43,249 nt of DNA from Algicola sp. (GCA_018222915.1 JAAEZI010000025.1:1-43249), one strand, 5' to 3'. Positions 23,618 to 34,151 are shown, counted from the stretch's first letter. The notes: generated by a model not told the origin, from the sequence alone. Made by a program: numbers and translations.

Positions 23618-25396
23618 TTAAGATGTAAAATTAATTAATTCACGTCGATAAGCAGTGAGTAATTTTGATTTAGATACAAAGCCAAAATAACTGCCTTTTT
23701 TGATGACTGGAAGATTCCATGCACCGCTATCCTGAAATTTGCGCATCACTTCTTTCATGGAATCTGTTTCATAGAAAATATGATCAGGCGGACTATGCAT
23801 AAACGTTTCTACGGAAGTGGTGTCGTAAAGGGATTGATCAAACATCACGGTTCGAATATCATCTAAAAGGATGATACCTACGAGAAATTTATTTTCATCG
23901 ACGACAGGAAATAAGTTACGGCTAGATTTTGCGACACCTTGATGCAGCATGTCACCTAGAGACATTTCTGGATGAAGGATGGTGAAATCTTGTTCAATAA
24001 CAGTATCCAACTTCATAAGTGTCAATACCGATTGATCTTTGTCGTGTGTTAAAAGGGCTCCTTTTTCAGCAAGTTCTTTGGTGTAAATGGTATGATCAAC
24101 AGCATTTTTGGTAATGATAAAAGACATGGAAACCGTAATCATCAAAGGCACAAATAATTGATAGCCACCTGTAATTTCAGCGATTAAAAAAATAGCAGTT
24201 AAAGGTGCATGTAACACACCCGCAATTAGTCCTGCCATTCCAATGAGGGTAAAATTTGATTCAGACACTTGGAAACCAAAACCTAAATTATTGATAATTT
24301 TGGCGACGACATTTCCTAAGGCGCTTCCCATCACCATTGTAGGAATGATAATACCACCAGCACCTCCAGCAGCAAAGGTGGTCGTCATAGCAATCGCCTT
24401 AAAAATAGTAATACCAAAGAGTAGGGCAATGACCACCCAAATACTATCCAAATAATCATCGAAGGGTGTTTTCCCTAAGGCATGAAGATGGTTGCCATCG
24501 AGCAGGTCGTTAATAAAACCAAAGCCTTCACCGTATAGTGGAGGAATAAAATACAACATGACTCCTATCGCTAATCCGCCCACAATTAATTTTTGGCCAC
24601 TTGTTTTAAAGCGTTCAAAAAACTTATAAACGCCAAAATACATTTTGGAAAAATAGATGGAGGCAATACCAGTTCCAATACCAAGTACAATAAAAAAAAG
24701 GGTGTCTCTCAAAGCAAATGGTTGGGACACGTGATAATTAAATAAAACACCATTACCCAAGAAAAAGTAAGAGGTTAAAACCGATGACACCGAAGCAATC
24801 AATAAAGGTAATAGCGAAGCGAAGGTGAGGTCAAGACTGAATACTTCTACAGCAAATATGATAGCAGCGATAGGTGATTGAAAAATAGAGGCAATGGCAC
24901 CAGCAGCAGCACAGCCAATTAATAAGGTTCGTGTTTTTCTGTCTACATGAAAGAGTTGCCCAATATTGGAGCTCACTGCAGAAGCAGAAGCAATAGCTGG
25001 ACCGAGTAATCCTACCGAACCACCAAATCCAGCGGTTAGCGGAGCGGTTATTAAGGGGAGGTAGATTTTACTTCGTTTGAGCATGCCATTTTTTTTGGAT
25101 AGCGAAAATAAAATGCTCGGTATGGCGTGCTCCACTTTTTGTTTAGAAACATATTTGGCAAATAGATACACTAACCAAAGTCCGATAACCGGTAAGATGA
25201 AATAAATACTATTTTGAGAGATGATAATGCCTTTTTCCAAAAACCATTCAATAGCGTAGGTGATGTTTTTAATGGTTACTGATACCAAGCCGGAAAGCAG
25301 CCCGATAAGGATAGCCAATATAAGAATGAAGTTTTTCTGCGAGATATATTTATATCGCAAAATCAGCAAACGCTTTATGAGGTTTTGGTTTGGCAT
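23618..25396 (-). CDS. CLC-type chloride channel/antiporter with two CBS domains
   Basis: A 592-residue membrane protein of the CLC anion family, followed by two CBS domains (about residues 455-590; DFTILHPEMSLGDMLHQG and MKEVMRKFQDSGAWNLPVIKKG). The selectivity regions are recognisable: EHAIPSIL (equivalent to GSGIP), GGSVGLLGPAIAS (equivalent to GREGP) and GGAGGIIIPTMVMGSALG (equivalent to GxFxP). Notably the external gating glutamate of the second motif is replaced by Leu131; the codons read GGA TTA CTC GGT CCA. In known CLCs loss of this residue uncouples proton exchange, so this protein may be a passive channel or have altered selectivity. It lies 45 bp after aspS, beyond a terminator. 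Confidence 0.9.
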   Translation of the reverse strand: MPNQNLIKRLLILRYKYISQKNFILILAILIGLLSGLVSVTIKNITYAIEWFLEKGIIISQNSIYFILPVIGLWLVYLFAKYVSKQKVEHAIPSILFSLSKKNGMLKRSKIYLPLITAPLTAGFGGSVGLLGPAIASASAVSSNIGQLFHVDRKTRTLLIGCAAAGAIASIFQSPIAAIIFAVEVFSLDLTFASLLPLLIASVSSVLTSYFFLGNGVLFNYHVSQPFALRDTLFFIVLGIGTGIASIYFSKMYFGVYKFFERFKTSGQKLIVGGLAIGVMLYFIPPLYGEGFGFINDLLDGNHLHALGKTPFDDYLDSIWVVIALLFGITIFKAIAMTTTFAAGGAGGIIIPTMVMGSALGNVVAKIINNLGFGFQVSESNFTLIGMAGLIAGVLHAPLTAIFLIAEITGGYQLFVPLMITVSMSFIITKNAVDHTIYTKELAEKGALLTHDKDQSVLTLMKLDTVIEQDFTILHPEMSLGDMLHQGVAKSSRNLFPVVDENKFLVGIILLDDIRTVMFDQSLYDTTSVETFMHSPPDHIFYETDSMKEVMRKFQDSGAWNLPVIKKGSYFGFVSKSKLLTAYRRELINFTS

Positions 25397-25407
25397 AGAT
25401 TAAATCT

Positions 25408-25436
25408 ACTAAAAAATCCTGCATGAAGCAGGATTT
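25408..25436 (-). terminator. aspS terminator
   Basis: On the minus strand AAATCCTGC, loop TTCAT and GCAGGATTT form a perfect 9-bp stem followed by a T-run. It ends only 12 nt before the CLC start codon, so CLC expression depends on read-through or on a promoter hidden in or before this hairpin. Confidence 0.8.
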
Positions 25437-25441
25437 AATAT

Positions 25442-27196
25442 TTAAGATTTTAAGTTGAGTTTTAAACTCAATTCTTTTAGTTGATCATCATCAATTGGAG
25501 CAGGCGCATCAATCATGACATCGCGACCATTATTATTTTTAGGAAAGGCAATAAAATCCCTGATGGTTTCTTGTCCGCCCAATATGGCTACTAATCGGTC
25601 TAAACCAAATGCAAGTCCACCGTGAGGTGGTGCGCCATATTGAAAGGCATCCATTAAGAATCCAAATTGTGCTTTCGCTTCCTCTTCCGTAAAGCCGAGA
25701 TAGTCAAACATCAAGGCTTGCGTTTCTTTATCGTGGATACGAATAGAACCTCCACCAATTTCATTTCCGTTGAGTACCAAGTCATAGGCATTCGCTTTTA
25801 CAGCACCTGGATCTGTTTTTAATAATTCAATTTGTCCGGGTTTAGGAGCTGTAAATGGGTGGTGCATGGCATGGTAACGCTCAGTTTCTTCATCCCATTC
25901 TAAAAGCGGGAAGTCCATAACCCAAAGTGGTGCAAATTCATTTGGTTTGCGCAAGCCTAATCTTTCTGCCATTTCCATTCGGAGAGCGCTCAACTGCGTC
26001 CTTACTTTATCCCTGTTTCCAGAAAGCACACAAATTAAATCACCAGGTTGTGCGCCAGTGACTTCAGCCCATTTTGCTAAATCCTCTTGATCATAAAATT
26101 TATCTACTGAAGACTTGAAAGATCCATCTTCATTATATCTACAATACACCATACCCAACGCTCCAATCTGAGGTCTTTTGACCCAATCAATGAGTTTGTC
26201 AATCTCTTTTCTCGTATAACTATTTCCGCCAGGAACTGCTATACCTACGACTAATTCAGCACTGTTAAATACATTGAAGTCTTTATGTTGAGCAACCTCG
26301 TTTAATTCGCCAAATTGCATACCGAAGCGAATATCAGGTTTGTCATTTCCGTAGAGACGCATGGCATCGTCATACAATAATCGTGGGAATTTATCCACTT
26401 CAATACCATTAATTTCTTTTAATAAATGACGCGTAAGTCCTTCAAAAGCGTTGAGAATATCTTCTTGTTCGATAAAGGCCATTTCACAATCAATTTGCGT
26501 AAATTCTGGCTGTCTATCGGCACGTAAATCTTCATCTCTGAAGCATTTTACTATTTGAAAATACTTATCCATACCGCCTACCATCAACAATTGTTTGAAA
26601 GTTTGCGGTGATTGCGGTAAGGCATAAAACTGACCTTCATTCATACGAGAAGGCACCACAAAATCGCGAGCACCTTCAGGTGTTGATTTAATTAAATAAG
26701 GTGTTTCAACCTCGATAAACCCTTCTTTTGATAGATAGTTTCTTACTTCTTGAGTCACTTTATGTCTAAATATCAAGCTATTTTTTACAGGATTTCTACG
26801 GATATCCAAATAGCGATATTTCATTCGCAATTCTTCGCCACCATCGGTTTGGTCTTCAATTGTAAATGGCGGTAACAAGGCTTTGTTTAAAATGGTTAAT
26901 TCTGAAACGAGGATTTCGATATCACCTGTAGGGATATTTGGATTTTTAGACGCACGTTCAATCACTTTGCCCTTTACTTGAATCACGAATTCACGACCAA
27001 GATCCTGTGCTTGAGTCATCATTTCCTTGGAAGTACGCTCTTCGTCAAACACTAATTGTGTAATACCGTAACGATCTCTAAGATCAACCCAAACGATAAA
27101 TCCTTTATCTCGCGATTTTTGAACCCAACCAGCTAATGTAACCTCTGTATTGATGTGTGATGCTCTTAGCTCACCACAGTTATGACTTCTATACAT
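25442..27196 (-). CDS. aspS: Aspartyl-tRNA synthetase
   Basis: This enzyme charges tRNA-Asp. The 584-residue protein has the bacterial-type layout: N-terminal OB-fold anticodon domain (about 1-105; [24 protein letters not shown]), the class II catalytic core with motif 2 ([23 protein letters not shown]), an inserted GAD domain (about 290-410), and motif 3 ([15 protein letters not shown]). [13 protein letters not shown] is also characteristic. Length is normal. Whether it is discriminating or also charges tRNA-Asn cannot be decided here. A TAAATTTG element lies at 27222-27215 (minus strand). Confidence 0.97.
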   Translation of the reverse strand: MYRSHNCGELRASHINTEVTLAGWVQKSRDKGFIVWVDLRDRYGITQLVFDEERTSKEMMTQAQDLGREFVIQVKGKVIERASKNPNIPTGDIEILVSELTILNKALLPPFTIEDQTDGGEELRMKYRYLDIRRNPVKNSLIFRHKVTQEVRNYLSKEGFIEVETPYLIKSTPEGARDFVVPSRMNEGQFYALPQSPQTFKQLLMVGGMDKYFQIVKCFRDEDLRADRQPEFTQIDCEMAFIEQEDILNAFEGLTRHLLKEINGIEVDKFPRLLYDDAMRLYGNDKPDIRFGMQFGELNEVAQHKDFNVFNSAELVVGIAVPGGNSYTRKEIDKLIDWVKRPQIGALGMVYCRYNEDGSFKSSVDKFYDQEDLAKWAEVTGAQPGDLICVLSGNRDKVRTQLSALRMEMAERLGLRKPNEFAPLWVMDFPLLEWDEETERYHAMHHPFTAPKPGQIELLKTDPGAVKANAYDLVLNGNEIGGGSIRIHDKETQALMFDYLGFTEEEAKAQFGFLMDAFQYGAPPHGGLAFGLDRLVAILGGQETIRDFIAFPKNNNGRDVMIDAPAPIDDDQLKELSLKLNLKS

Positions 27197-27214
27197 ATCA
27201 AAATTTTAATCCTG

Positions 27215-27222
27215 CAAATTTA
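27215..27222 (-). promoter_or_regulatory. -7 element of aspS
   Basis: TAAATTTG on the minus strand matches TAnnTTTG exactly and ends 18 nt before the aspS start. No -33 TTG at standard spacing was found. Confidence 0.4.
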
Positions 27223-27245
27223 AGGAAGTTAAATGAGTATTGAAT

Positions 27246-27275
27246 AAAAAAGCCTCAACAATTGTCGAGGCTTTT
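27246..27275 (-). terminator. Terminator of the efflux operon
   Basis: On the minus strand AAAAGCCTC and GAGGCTTTTTT enclose an inner palindrome (ACAATTGT), giving a long stem followed by T. It lies about 85 nt beyond the RND stop codon. A second hairpin, CACAATG/CATTGTG (27321-27344), precedes it without a T-run and may protect the mRNA 3' end. Confidence 0.85.
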
Positions 27276-27358
27276 CTGCTATTAATCAAACCTTTTCTAA
27301 TTCCCTAAAAAGGTTCTTTTCACAATGATGAAACATCCATTGTGTTTTGTGAGAATTG

Positions 27359-30300
27359 TTATTCAATTCTTTTATCCATGTTAAAAATTTCTTGTTGCAG
27401 TAAGTCGTCTTCAAGTGTCTCGTTTTTGTGAGCACCTTTCATCCACATCTTAAGCCTAGTGGCTAAATAGAATAAAATAGGAACAACTATTAGTGTTAGG
27501 AAGGTTGCCACGAACAATCCGTAGATAACGGTCCATGCTAATGGTCCCCAAAACACGACGTTATCACCTCCCATATAAATATTTGGATCAAAATCTGAAA
27601 ACAGTGTAAAGAAGTTGATGTTCAGTCCGATAGCTAATGGTATCAATCCCAAAATGGTAGTGATGGCTGTTAATAGTACAGGTCTTAAACGCGCTTTACC
27701 AGCCTTAACAATTGCTTCAAAAAGATCGTCCTTAGTTAAAAATTCATCTTCGTCTAGATCCAGTTCATTCTTTTTTCTATCGATAAGAAGCTGTGCGTAA
27801 TCTAACAGTACTACACCATTATTCACAACAATACCTGCTAGGGAAATAATACCAACCATGGTCATCATAATCACGAAGGCTTTACCAGTGATTACCAAAC
27901 CTCCGAATACACCTATCAAACTCAAAAAGATTGCCAACATGATAATAGCAGGTTTGGAAATAGAGTTAAACTGAAATATCAAGATAAAGAAAATCAATCC
28001 TAAGCCCGTAAAAAATGCACCCATTAAGAAGGCCATTTGTTTATTCTGCTCTTCTATTTGTCCGGTATAATCAATCTTAATGTCTTCTGGAAGCTCGTCA
28101 TAGCTTTTCATTTCATTCTGAATTTGAGCTACAATCGCTCCGGCATCCGTGTAACCTGGTGCTAGTGCTGAATACACGGTAACGACACGCTTGGTGTCTT
28201 TGTGCTTGATGGCACTAAAGCCAGAATTATTTTTTTGTTTTGCTACTGCCGACAAAGGAATCTCCTTAATTTGTCCGGTATTATCCCTAAATGTAATATT
28301 CTGATTGAACAAGGCACTCACATTATAACGATTCGACTCATTAAATCGCACATAAATATCGTAGTCATCACCATCTTCTTTATAGATACCAGCTTTTGAA
28401 CCGAAAATTGAATTACGTAGCTGTTGTCCAACTTGAGAGGCACTAATACCGAGTTCCCCTGCCTTTTCACGGTCTACTTGAACGACCATAGTAGGTTTGT
28501 CCTTATTGACATCTATTTTAAGTTCGTCGATACCAGCGACATTTCTTGAGTTGATAAATTCCCGCATTTTTTCAGCAGTAGCAATCAATTCATTATAATC
28601 GTCACCTTCAATTTCAATATTGATTGGCGCTCCAGCTGGTGGTCCGTTAGCATCTTTTTCTACTGAAATTAAAACGCCTGGATAAATACCAACCAAAGCT
28701 TCCTGAACTTTTTGGCGTAACAATTCGCTATCTTCACCGCGACGATATTTATATTCACGCATCGAAGCTGTAATCTTTGCTTTATGTGGCATTTCTGCAG
28801 CAGAACCACCATCTGTCTGTGGGTTTCCTGCACCTTCTCCAACTTGAGACACAGCACTTTCCACTAAGAAGTTTCTACCATCATCCATGTACTGATCTTG
28901 ATTGATCACCTTATACACGCGTTCTTCAATCTGTTTTGTAATCGCATTTGTTTTCTCGATGGCAGTTCCTTGTGGGTATTCGATATAAACAATAATTTGA
29001 TTTGGCTTATTATCTGGGAAGAACTCTACTTTGGTTCGTTGCATCCCCAACGACATCCCGAAGGCTACTACGGCTGCGAATAAAAGGAAGAATGTCCCAA
29101 ACGTTAATAGGTACGGTTTTTTCTTAGACAAGGCCCAGCGCAGTTGATTTTCGTACCAACCTTCTAATCTTACTAGCGCTTTATTCTGGAAACTATTGGC
29201 CCAATCTCTAATGAAAAAACGGTAAGCCCATAACATGATGGCTGTAAAAATCATAATGGTTCCGAGTCCTCTGTAGGGTCCGCCAACCAGAAGAATTACG
29301 ATACCAATAACAGCCACAATACTCGTCGTTTTTATAATTTGTTTGAGAGGCATATCCTTATCTTCAATCGTCATGTATCTCGATACTAATACAGAGTTAA
29401 AGAAGATAGCTACGAATAACGATGAACCCAACACAATGGAGAGGGTGATTGGTAGAATTTTCATAAACTCACCCATAATTCCAGGCCAAAGTCCTAATGG
29501 AACAAAAGCTGCGACCGTAGTTAAGGTAGAGATGATAATTGGAAAGGCGATTTCTCCAATCCCTTTTTTAGCTGCTTCAATGCGGCTCATACCTTCTTCA
29601 TCCATCAAGCGGTAAACATTTTCTACGACTACAATCCCGTTATCTACTAACATTCCCAATCCCATAATCAGTCCAAATAAGACCATCGTATTCAAACTGT
29701 AACCTATAAGGTTTAGAATCATCAAGGACATAAACATGGACATAGGAATGGCAAATCCGACGAATAACGCATTTTTAAAGCCTAAGAAAAACATCAGAAC
29801 AGTGACCACTAGAATGACACCAAAAATAATGTTATTAACCAAGTCATCTACCTGTCCGATAGTTACTGAAGATTGGTCATTGGTAATGGATACTTCCAAG
29901 TCTTGAGGAAAGACATTTTCAACCGCATTTTGAACAATCACTTGAATTTGTTCTGCTGCGGCTACCATGTTTTTACCAGCTCGTTTTTTAACATCAAGCA
30001 TGACAACAGGCTCTCCAGATTTTCTCGCAAATGTCGTTTTGTCTTCTTCTTTGAAGGAGACTTCTGCCACATCCTTTAAATAAATGGCGTTACCATTTTC
30101 AGATTTTACGACAAAATTTTTCAACTCTGAAGGGTCATCAATTTCACCAAGGATTCGTATGGTACGACGTTGTCCACTGGCTTTCAAATTTCCGGCGGAC
30201 ATCGTCACATTACCTGCGTTTATAGCACCAATCACATCGTTAAAGGTCACTTTAGCAGCCATCATTTTATAGATATCCACAGCAACTTCTACTTCTTTTT

Positions 30301-30904
30301 CCTGAGCACCTCGAATATCGGCTTTTTTGATTTCCAATAAATCTTCAATTTCATCTTGAAGATATTCGGCATAATCTTTTAATTTTTCTACCGGGTAATC
30401 ACCAGAGATATTAATATTCAGGATGGGCATTTCTTCAGAAAGGCTAAGTTCAAACACATCAGGTTCGACTTTTGCACCGTTAAAGGTTGGCCAATCTTCA
30501 CTAGAGGTTTCAGAATCAATTTCATCTTTTACCTTTTGCTTTGCTTGTTCTACGGTAAGATGTTCATCAAATTCAACAATCAACATGGAATAATCTTCTT
30601 GCGATGTTGACGTAATTTCTACAACGTTACTCACTGTTTTAAGCTTATCCTCTAGAGGGTCAGTGATGAGTTTTTCGATATCTTCAGCGGTATTTCCAGG
30701 GAATACGGAACTTACATAGATCTTCGTTTCATTAACCTCAGGGAAGTTCTCTCGAGGCATGCTGAAAAATGCTGTAATTCCCAGATAGAAAAACACTGCA
30801 ATCAAGACATACATCGTTGTTTTATTGTTAATAGCCCACGACGACAGTCCAAATTCCTTGTCTGTATTTTTTTTCTTTTTAGTTGTCATTCGCTTCGGTT
30901 TCAT
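27359..30904 (-). CDS. RND efflux transporter, inner-membrane permease
   Basis: A 1181-residue HAE1/AcrB-type proton-driven efflux pump subunit. It has an N-terminal helix (WAINNKTTMYVLIAVFFYLG), two large periplasmic loops, and two bundles of membrane helices. The conserved helix region FGLIMGLGMLVDNGIVVVENVYR carries the acidic residue used in proton relay, and the second half has GIISLAGIVVNNGVVLLDYAQ. It is longer than AcrB because of an insertion after the first bundle (about residues 525-590) and a cytoplasmic tail. The first ATG overlaps the adaptor gene by 26 bp; a second ATG five codons later (MTTKKKKNT) is an alternative start. It is the last gene of the tetR-tolC-adaptor-RND operon. 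Substrates are unknown. Confidence 0.94.
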   Translation of the reverse strand: MKPKRMTTKKKKNTDKEFGLSSWAINNKTTMYVLIAVFFYLGITAFFSMPRENFPEVNETKIYVSSVFPGNTAEDIEKLITDPLEDKLKTVSNVVEITSTSQEDYSMLIVEFDEHLTVEQAKQKVKDEIDSETSSEDWPTFNGAKVEPDVFELSLSEEMPILNINISGDYPVEKLKDYAEYLQDEIEDLLEIKKADIRGAQEKEVEVAVDIYKMMAAKVTFNDVIGAINAGNVTMSAGNLKASGQRRTIRILGEIDDPSELKNFVVKSENGNAIYLKDVAEVSFKEEDKTTFARKSGEPVVMLDVKKRAGKNMVAAAEQIQVIVQNAVENVFPQDLEVSITNDQSSVTIGQVDDLVNNIIFGVILVVTVLMFFLGFKNALFVGFAIPMSMFMSLMILNLIGYSLNTMVLFGLIMGLGMLVDNGIVVVENVYRLMDEEGMSRIEAAKKGIGEIAFPIIISTLTTVAAFVPLGLWPGIMGEFMKILPITLSIVLGSSLFVAIFFNSVLVSRYMTIEDKDMPLKQIIKTTSIVAVIGIVILLVGGPYRGLGTIMIFTAIMLWAYRFFIRDWANSFQNKALVRLEGWYENQLRWALSKKKPYLLTFGTFFLLFAAVVAFGMSLGMQRTKVEFFPDNKPNQIIVYIEYPQGTAIEKTNAITKQIEERVYKVINQDQYMDDGRNFLVESAVSQVGEGAGNPQTDGGSAAEMPHKAKITASMREYKYRRGEDSELLRQKVQEALVGIYPGVLISVEKDANGPPAGAPINIEIEGDDYNELIATAEKMREFINSRNVAGIDELKIDVNKDKPTMVVQVDREKAGELGISASQVGQQLRNSIFGSKAGIYKEDGDDYDIYVRFNESNRYNVSALFNQNITFRDNTGQIKEIPLSAVAKQKNNSGFSAIKHKDTKRVVTVYSALAPGYTDAGAIVAQIQNEMKSYDELPEDIKIDYTGQIEEQNKQMAFLMGAFFTGLGLIFFILIFQFNSISKPAIIMLAIFLSLIGVFGGLVITGKAFVIMMTMVGIISLAGIVVNNGVVLLDYAQLLIDRKKNELDLDEDEFLTKDDLFEAIVKAGKARLRPVLLTAITTILGLIPLAIGLNINFFTLFSDFDPNIYMGGDNVVFWGPLAWTVIYGLFVATFLTLIVVPILFYLATRLKMWMKGAHKNETLEDDLLQQEIFNMDKRIE

Positions 30905-32069
30905 AGTTAATTACTTCAACAGATTGTCCGTCTTTAACACTTCTTGCGCCTTCCATGATAATTTCGGCACCACTGTCAATACCGTTTAAAACTTCAATGA
31001 CATCGCCTTGGGTTTTTCCGGTTTCCACGATAACACGCGTAGCCGTTCCAATACCTTCAGCATTTTTATTCATGACCACATAAATATATTGTTCTCCTTC
31101 AGCATTTTCAGAAATAACGCTTTGTGGAATCAACAAGGCATTCTCATTTGTATAGTCGTTAATCTGAAGTCTTGCCGTTAAATTAGGTTTGATACTTTTG
31201 TCATTGTTAGGGACACCTATTTCTACCTTAAATGTTCTATTTGCTGGATTAATCACGTCACCAGCTTGTCTGATTTTTGTGTCCAAAGTCTTTCCTAAAA
31301 CAGGAAGTTCAACCTTGACGTCTTTACCTTGAACGACATCAGAAACATAGCGTTCAGGAACTTCTGTCTCAATGTACATGTCATCTAAATTAACAATGCG
31401 CATCAAAGGAGTTTGACCTGCTGCTACAACACTTCCTTGTTCAGTAATTACATCATCAATAGAGCCAGAAAATGGCGCTCTAACCGTTGTTTTTGCGATT
31501 TGCTGTTGCAATTGACTCACGGCTTTTTGTTGTGATTCGTAGGTAGATTTAGCTTGTAAGTACTGAATTTCACTACCTATATTTTGTTCCCAAAGTCGCT
31601 TTTGACGTTCAAAGGTTGTTCGTGCTAATTCTGACTGTATTTCCAATTGGGCTAACTGCTGACTTAATCCACCGTCATCAATTTTAGCTAGTACTTGACC
31701 TCTACTCACTTTTTGTCCCTCTTTTACATACACGTTTGTTAAGATACCATTGTATTCTGGTGTAATGACCAAGAGGTTTTTAGTCGTCACATTTCCTTGT
31801 AATTCAAGAACGTGATGAAACACCTCGGTTTTAGCTTTGAAAGTGGTGATTAACGGGATGTGTTTGACTGTATCCAGCGTCTGTATTTTCTCATCCAATA
31901 GTTTGATTTGTTCATTAAGCGCTTGTTGCTGATTGACCAGTTCTCCTCTTTTTTTTCTTACGGTTTCTAGATTTTCACTTTCGAGCACATTCTCTACGGA
32001 ATTTTTCTTTTCACCTCCACAGGAGACCAATAAAAGTGTAAGGGCTATAATTGAATAGATATTTTTCAT
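30879..32069 (-). CDS. RND efflux periplasmic adaptor lipoprotein
   Basis: A 396-residue membrane-fusion protein. It has a lipobox (LLLVSC, Cys17), an N-terminal coiled-coil of Glu/Gln/Leu repeats (about 22-70), the lipoyl-like half motif GVLTNVYVKEGQKVSRGQVLAKIDD, a second helical hairpin (about 135-190), a matching half APFSGSIDDVITEQGSVVAAG, a beta-barrel and a membrane-proximal domain. It links the permease to TolC. The extra N-terminal coiled-coil is common in Bacteroidota adaptors. It starts 13 nt after tolC and its 3' end overlaps the permease gene, indicating translational coupling. Confidence 0.93.
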   Translation of the reverse strand: MKNIYSIIALTLLLVSCGGEKKNSVENVLESENLETVRKKRGELVNQQQALNEQIKLLDEKIQTLDTVKHIPLITTFKAKTEVFHHVLELQGNVTTKNLLVITPEYNGILTNVYVKEGQKVSRGQVLAKIDDGGLSQQLAQLEIQSELARTTFERQKRLWEQNIGSEIQYLQAKSTYESQQKAVSQLQQQIAKTTVRAPFSGSIDDVITEQGSVVAAGQTPLMRIVNLDDMYIETEVPERYVSDVVQGKDVKVELPVLGKTLDTKIRQAGDVINPANRTFKVEIGVPNNDKSIKPNLTARLQINDYTNENALLIPQSVISENAEGEQYIYVVMNKNAEGIGTATRVIVETGKTQGDVIEVLNGIDSGAEIIMEGARSVKDGQSVEVINYETEANDN

Positions 32070-32082
32070 GATGTCTGATTGA

Positions 32083-33501
32083 TTAGTATTGCGATGTTAT
32101 GGTATTTAGAACTGTTTCTAGTTCTGCTTTAGAATTTATCACGTCCAACATGGCCTGTAATAATTCCTGTTGAGCTGTGTAAAGTTGTGTTTGTGCCTGG
32201 CGCAATTCAAAACTAGAGCCAATACCTTCAAAGAATTTGGTCTCATTTTTTTGTTCAATACGCTCTGCCAATGCCAGATTGTCTTTTTTATTTTGATAAT
32301 CCTCTATGGCAAATTGATAGTTGCTCTTCGCAGATTCAATTTCCAACTGGAGACGTTGTTCGGTTTCAATAAGATCTGTTTCAGCTTTTTCAAGATTAAT
32401 TTTTGCGCGTTGAGTCGCTGCACTACGCATTCCAGAACTGAAGATGGGTATATTAAGACTAACGCCAACTAAGGCAGAACCAAACCACTGTTGATCACTA
32501 TTTAAAAAGGTAAAGGAATTACTATTGCCGTTGTATCCACCTCTTAAAAATGCGCTTAAGTTTGGAAGTGCTTTACTCTTTTCTAGTTTGACCAAAAGTT
32601 CTTTTGAAATTTTATCGTTTTCAGCAATTTGATAGTCTATTGTATTTTGGGCGTTAGTGTCGGCATTTAACAAAGCCATAGACATATTAGCATTAGTTAA
32701 AGTTTCCAAGTCATCTGTAATTTCGATAGCATCATACACGTCTAAGCCTAAAGTTATGTTGAGCATTTGATAGGCCAGTTTTTGTAGACGCTTCGTATTA
32801 TTAAGATTACTTTTAACACTCGACAGCGTAATTTGTAATTGCTCCACACTCTCTTCTTCACCCAAACCATTTTCATAGATTTTTTGAGTTTCGTAGAGGT
32901 TTTTTTCAAGGACAGCAATATTGCTTTCAAGGATTCCAACGCTTTCTTTGGCAAGAAGCACATTACCATAGGCATTTATCACGGATTTCCTGACTTCTAA
33001 ATCGGTTTTAGTTTTGGCGTTTTTTGAAATATCTAAGAATACTTTAGCCGATTGTAATCCAACGAGATATGAGCCATCAAAAATAAGCTGACTCAATGTT
33101 GCGGTTGCATTTACGGTTTGTTTTGTTCCGAAAGTCACAGGGATAAAACCTTCTGGTGCTGCAGGAAGTTCTTGTGTTTGTAAGGCATCCAAATCATAAT
33201 AGTCTTCGAGCTGACGAATACCTCCAAAGGGATCAAAAGCAGATGCAGGAAGCAAAGACACTTGCTGTTTTAAAAAGTTTTGATAGTCAATGTTGGCATT
33301 TAATTGTGGTAAGCCAGTAGCCGTAGTTTCCCATTTTTGCTGTTTTGCTGCTTCAATATCTCGTGAAGCATTCATAGCGGTTCGATTATTTTCTAGAGCA
33401 AAATCAATGGCTTCCTGAAGGGTGAAACTTTTTGGTTCCTGTTGTGAGAATCCAATGGAAGAGCTGATTATTGCCGTGAAAATTATGAGTAGTTTTCTCA
33501 T
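32083..33501 (-). CDS. TolC-family outer-membrane efflux channel
   Basis: A 472-residue TolC-type protein with a signal peptide (1-19, ending GFSQ), two homologous halves of long alpha-helices (FTLQEAIDFALENNRTAMNASRDIEAAKQQ at the start of the first) and beta-strand segments (NATATLSQLIFDG; VGVSLNIPIFSSG) that form the outer-membrane barrel. It completes the tripartite pump with the two downstream genes. It starts 3 nt after the tetR stop, so the two are co-transcribed. Confidence 0.92.
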   Translation of the reverse strand: MRKLLIIFTAIISSSIGFSQQEPKSFTLQEAIDFALENNRTAMNASRDIEAAKQQKWETTATGLPQLNANIDYQNFLKQQVSLLPASAFDPFGGIRQLEDYYDLDALQTQELPAAPEGFIPVTFGTKQTVNATATLSQLIFDGSYLVGLQSAKVFLDISKNAKTKTDLEVRKSVINAYGNVLLAKESVGILESNIAVLEKNLYETQKIYENGLGEEESVEQLQITLSSVKSNLNNTKRLQKLAYQMLNITLGLDVYDAIEITDDLETLTNANMSMALLNADTNAQNTIDYQIAENDKISKELLVKLEKSKALPNLSAFLRGGYNGNSNSFTFLNSDQQWFGSALVGVSLNIPIFSSGMRSAATQRAKINLEKAETDLIETEQRLQLEIESAKSNYQFAIEDYQNKKDNLALAERIEQKNETKFFEGIGSSFELRQAQTQLYTAQQELLQAMLDVINSKAELETVLNTITSQY

Positions 33502-33504
33502 AGG

Positions 33505-34110
33505 TTATGATTGATTTTTAGTGGTGTATTGATTGATTTGTTCTATGCCTTTTGTGGTGCAAATACCGCGTAAATGGTATTCTAAATAGTGGTTCATTAA
33601 AGTTTGCATTGAGAAATTGTTAAGCGGAAATAACTCTTTGTCTTTTAAAGCTATCATGCCGGTAAAATAGATTTTAGATACAAATTCTATATTGATACTT
33701 TTCCTGTACAGACCTTGTTCTAAACCACGCTTTAAATTTTCAATGACACAACCTTGCATCACTTCGTACTGTTTACTTTTTAAGGTTGCAAAAATTTTGG
33801 GGTAATATTTTTGAAGCTGGTATTGTGGTGAAGATTTCTCATTTTTCAAATGCTCCATGACGAATTGTTTGATCTCAAAAATTTCCTGTATTGGATTCTT
33901 TTTTAGTTCACAAATACAGTCAATACCACAGGAGATGGTTTCAAACATATGCATGGTAGTGGCTTCAACGAGTTTGGTCTTATTCGGGAAATGAACATAA
34001 ATAGTTTTCTTGGATATACCCATTTCACTGGCTATATCGTCCATGGTCACACTTTTAAAACCTAAGGTTAAAAAAAGCTCTGCCGACTTATGTAATATTT
34101 TTTCTCTCAT
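33505..34110 (-). CDS. TetR/AcrR-family transcriptional regulator
   Basis: A 201-residue repressor-type protein. The N-terminal helix-turn-helix is clear: MREKILHKSAELFLTLGFKSVTMDDIASEMGISKKTIYVHFPNKTKLVEATT (residues 1-52). The C-terminal ligand-binding part is variable, as usual. It is the first gene of the efflux operon, so it probably represses its own operon until a pump substrate binds. A perfect 10-bp inverted repeat sits within its promoter (34134-34163). The -7 element ends about 12 nt before the ATG, so the leader is very short. Confidence 0.92.
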   Translation of the reverse strand: MREKILHKSAELFLTLGFKSVTMDDIASEMGISKKTIYVHFPNKTKLVEATTMHMFETISCGIDCICELKKNPIQEIFEIKQFVMEHLKNEKSSPQYQLQKYYPKIFATLKSKQYEVMQGCVIENLKRGLEQGLYRKSINIEFVSKIYFTGMIALKDKELFPLNNFSMQTLMNHYLEYHLRGICTTKGIEQINQYTTKNQS

Positions 34111-34121
34111 AATTTAGGGGA

Positions 34122-34151
34122 CAAAACTACGACAGGAAACTTTAAAAACAA
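34122..34151 (-). promoter_or_regulatory. Promoter of the tetR efflux operon
   Basis: On the minus strand a -33 TTG (34151-34149), a 19-nt spacer and a perfect -7 TAGTTTTG (34129-34122) match the Bacteroidota consensus. The operator palindrome covers the -33 and most of the spacer. Confidence 0.8.
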
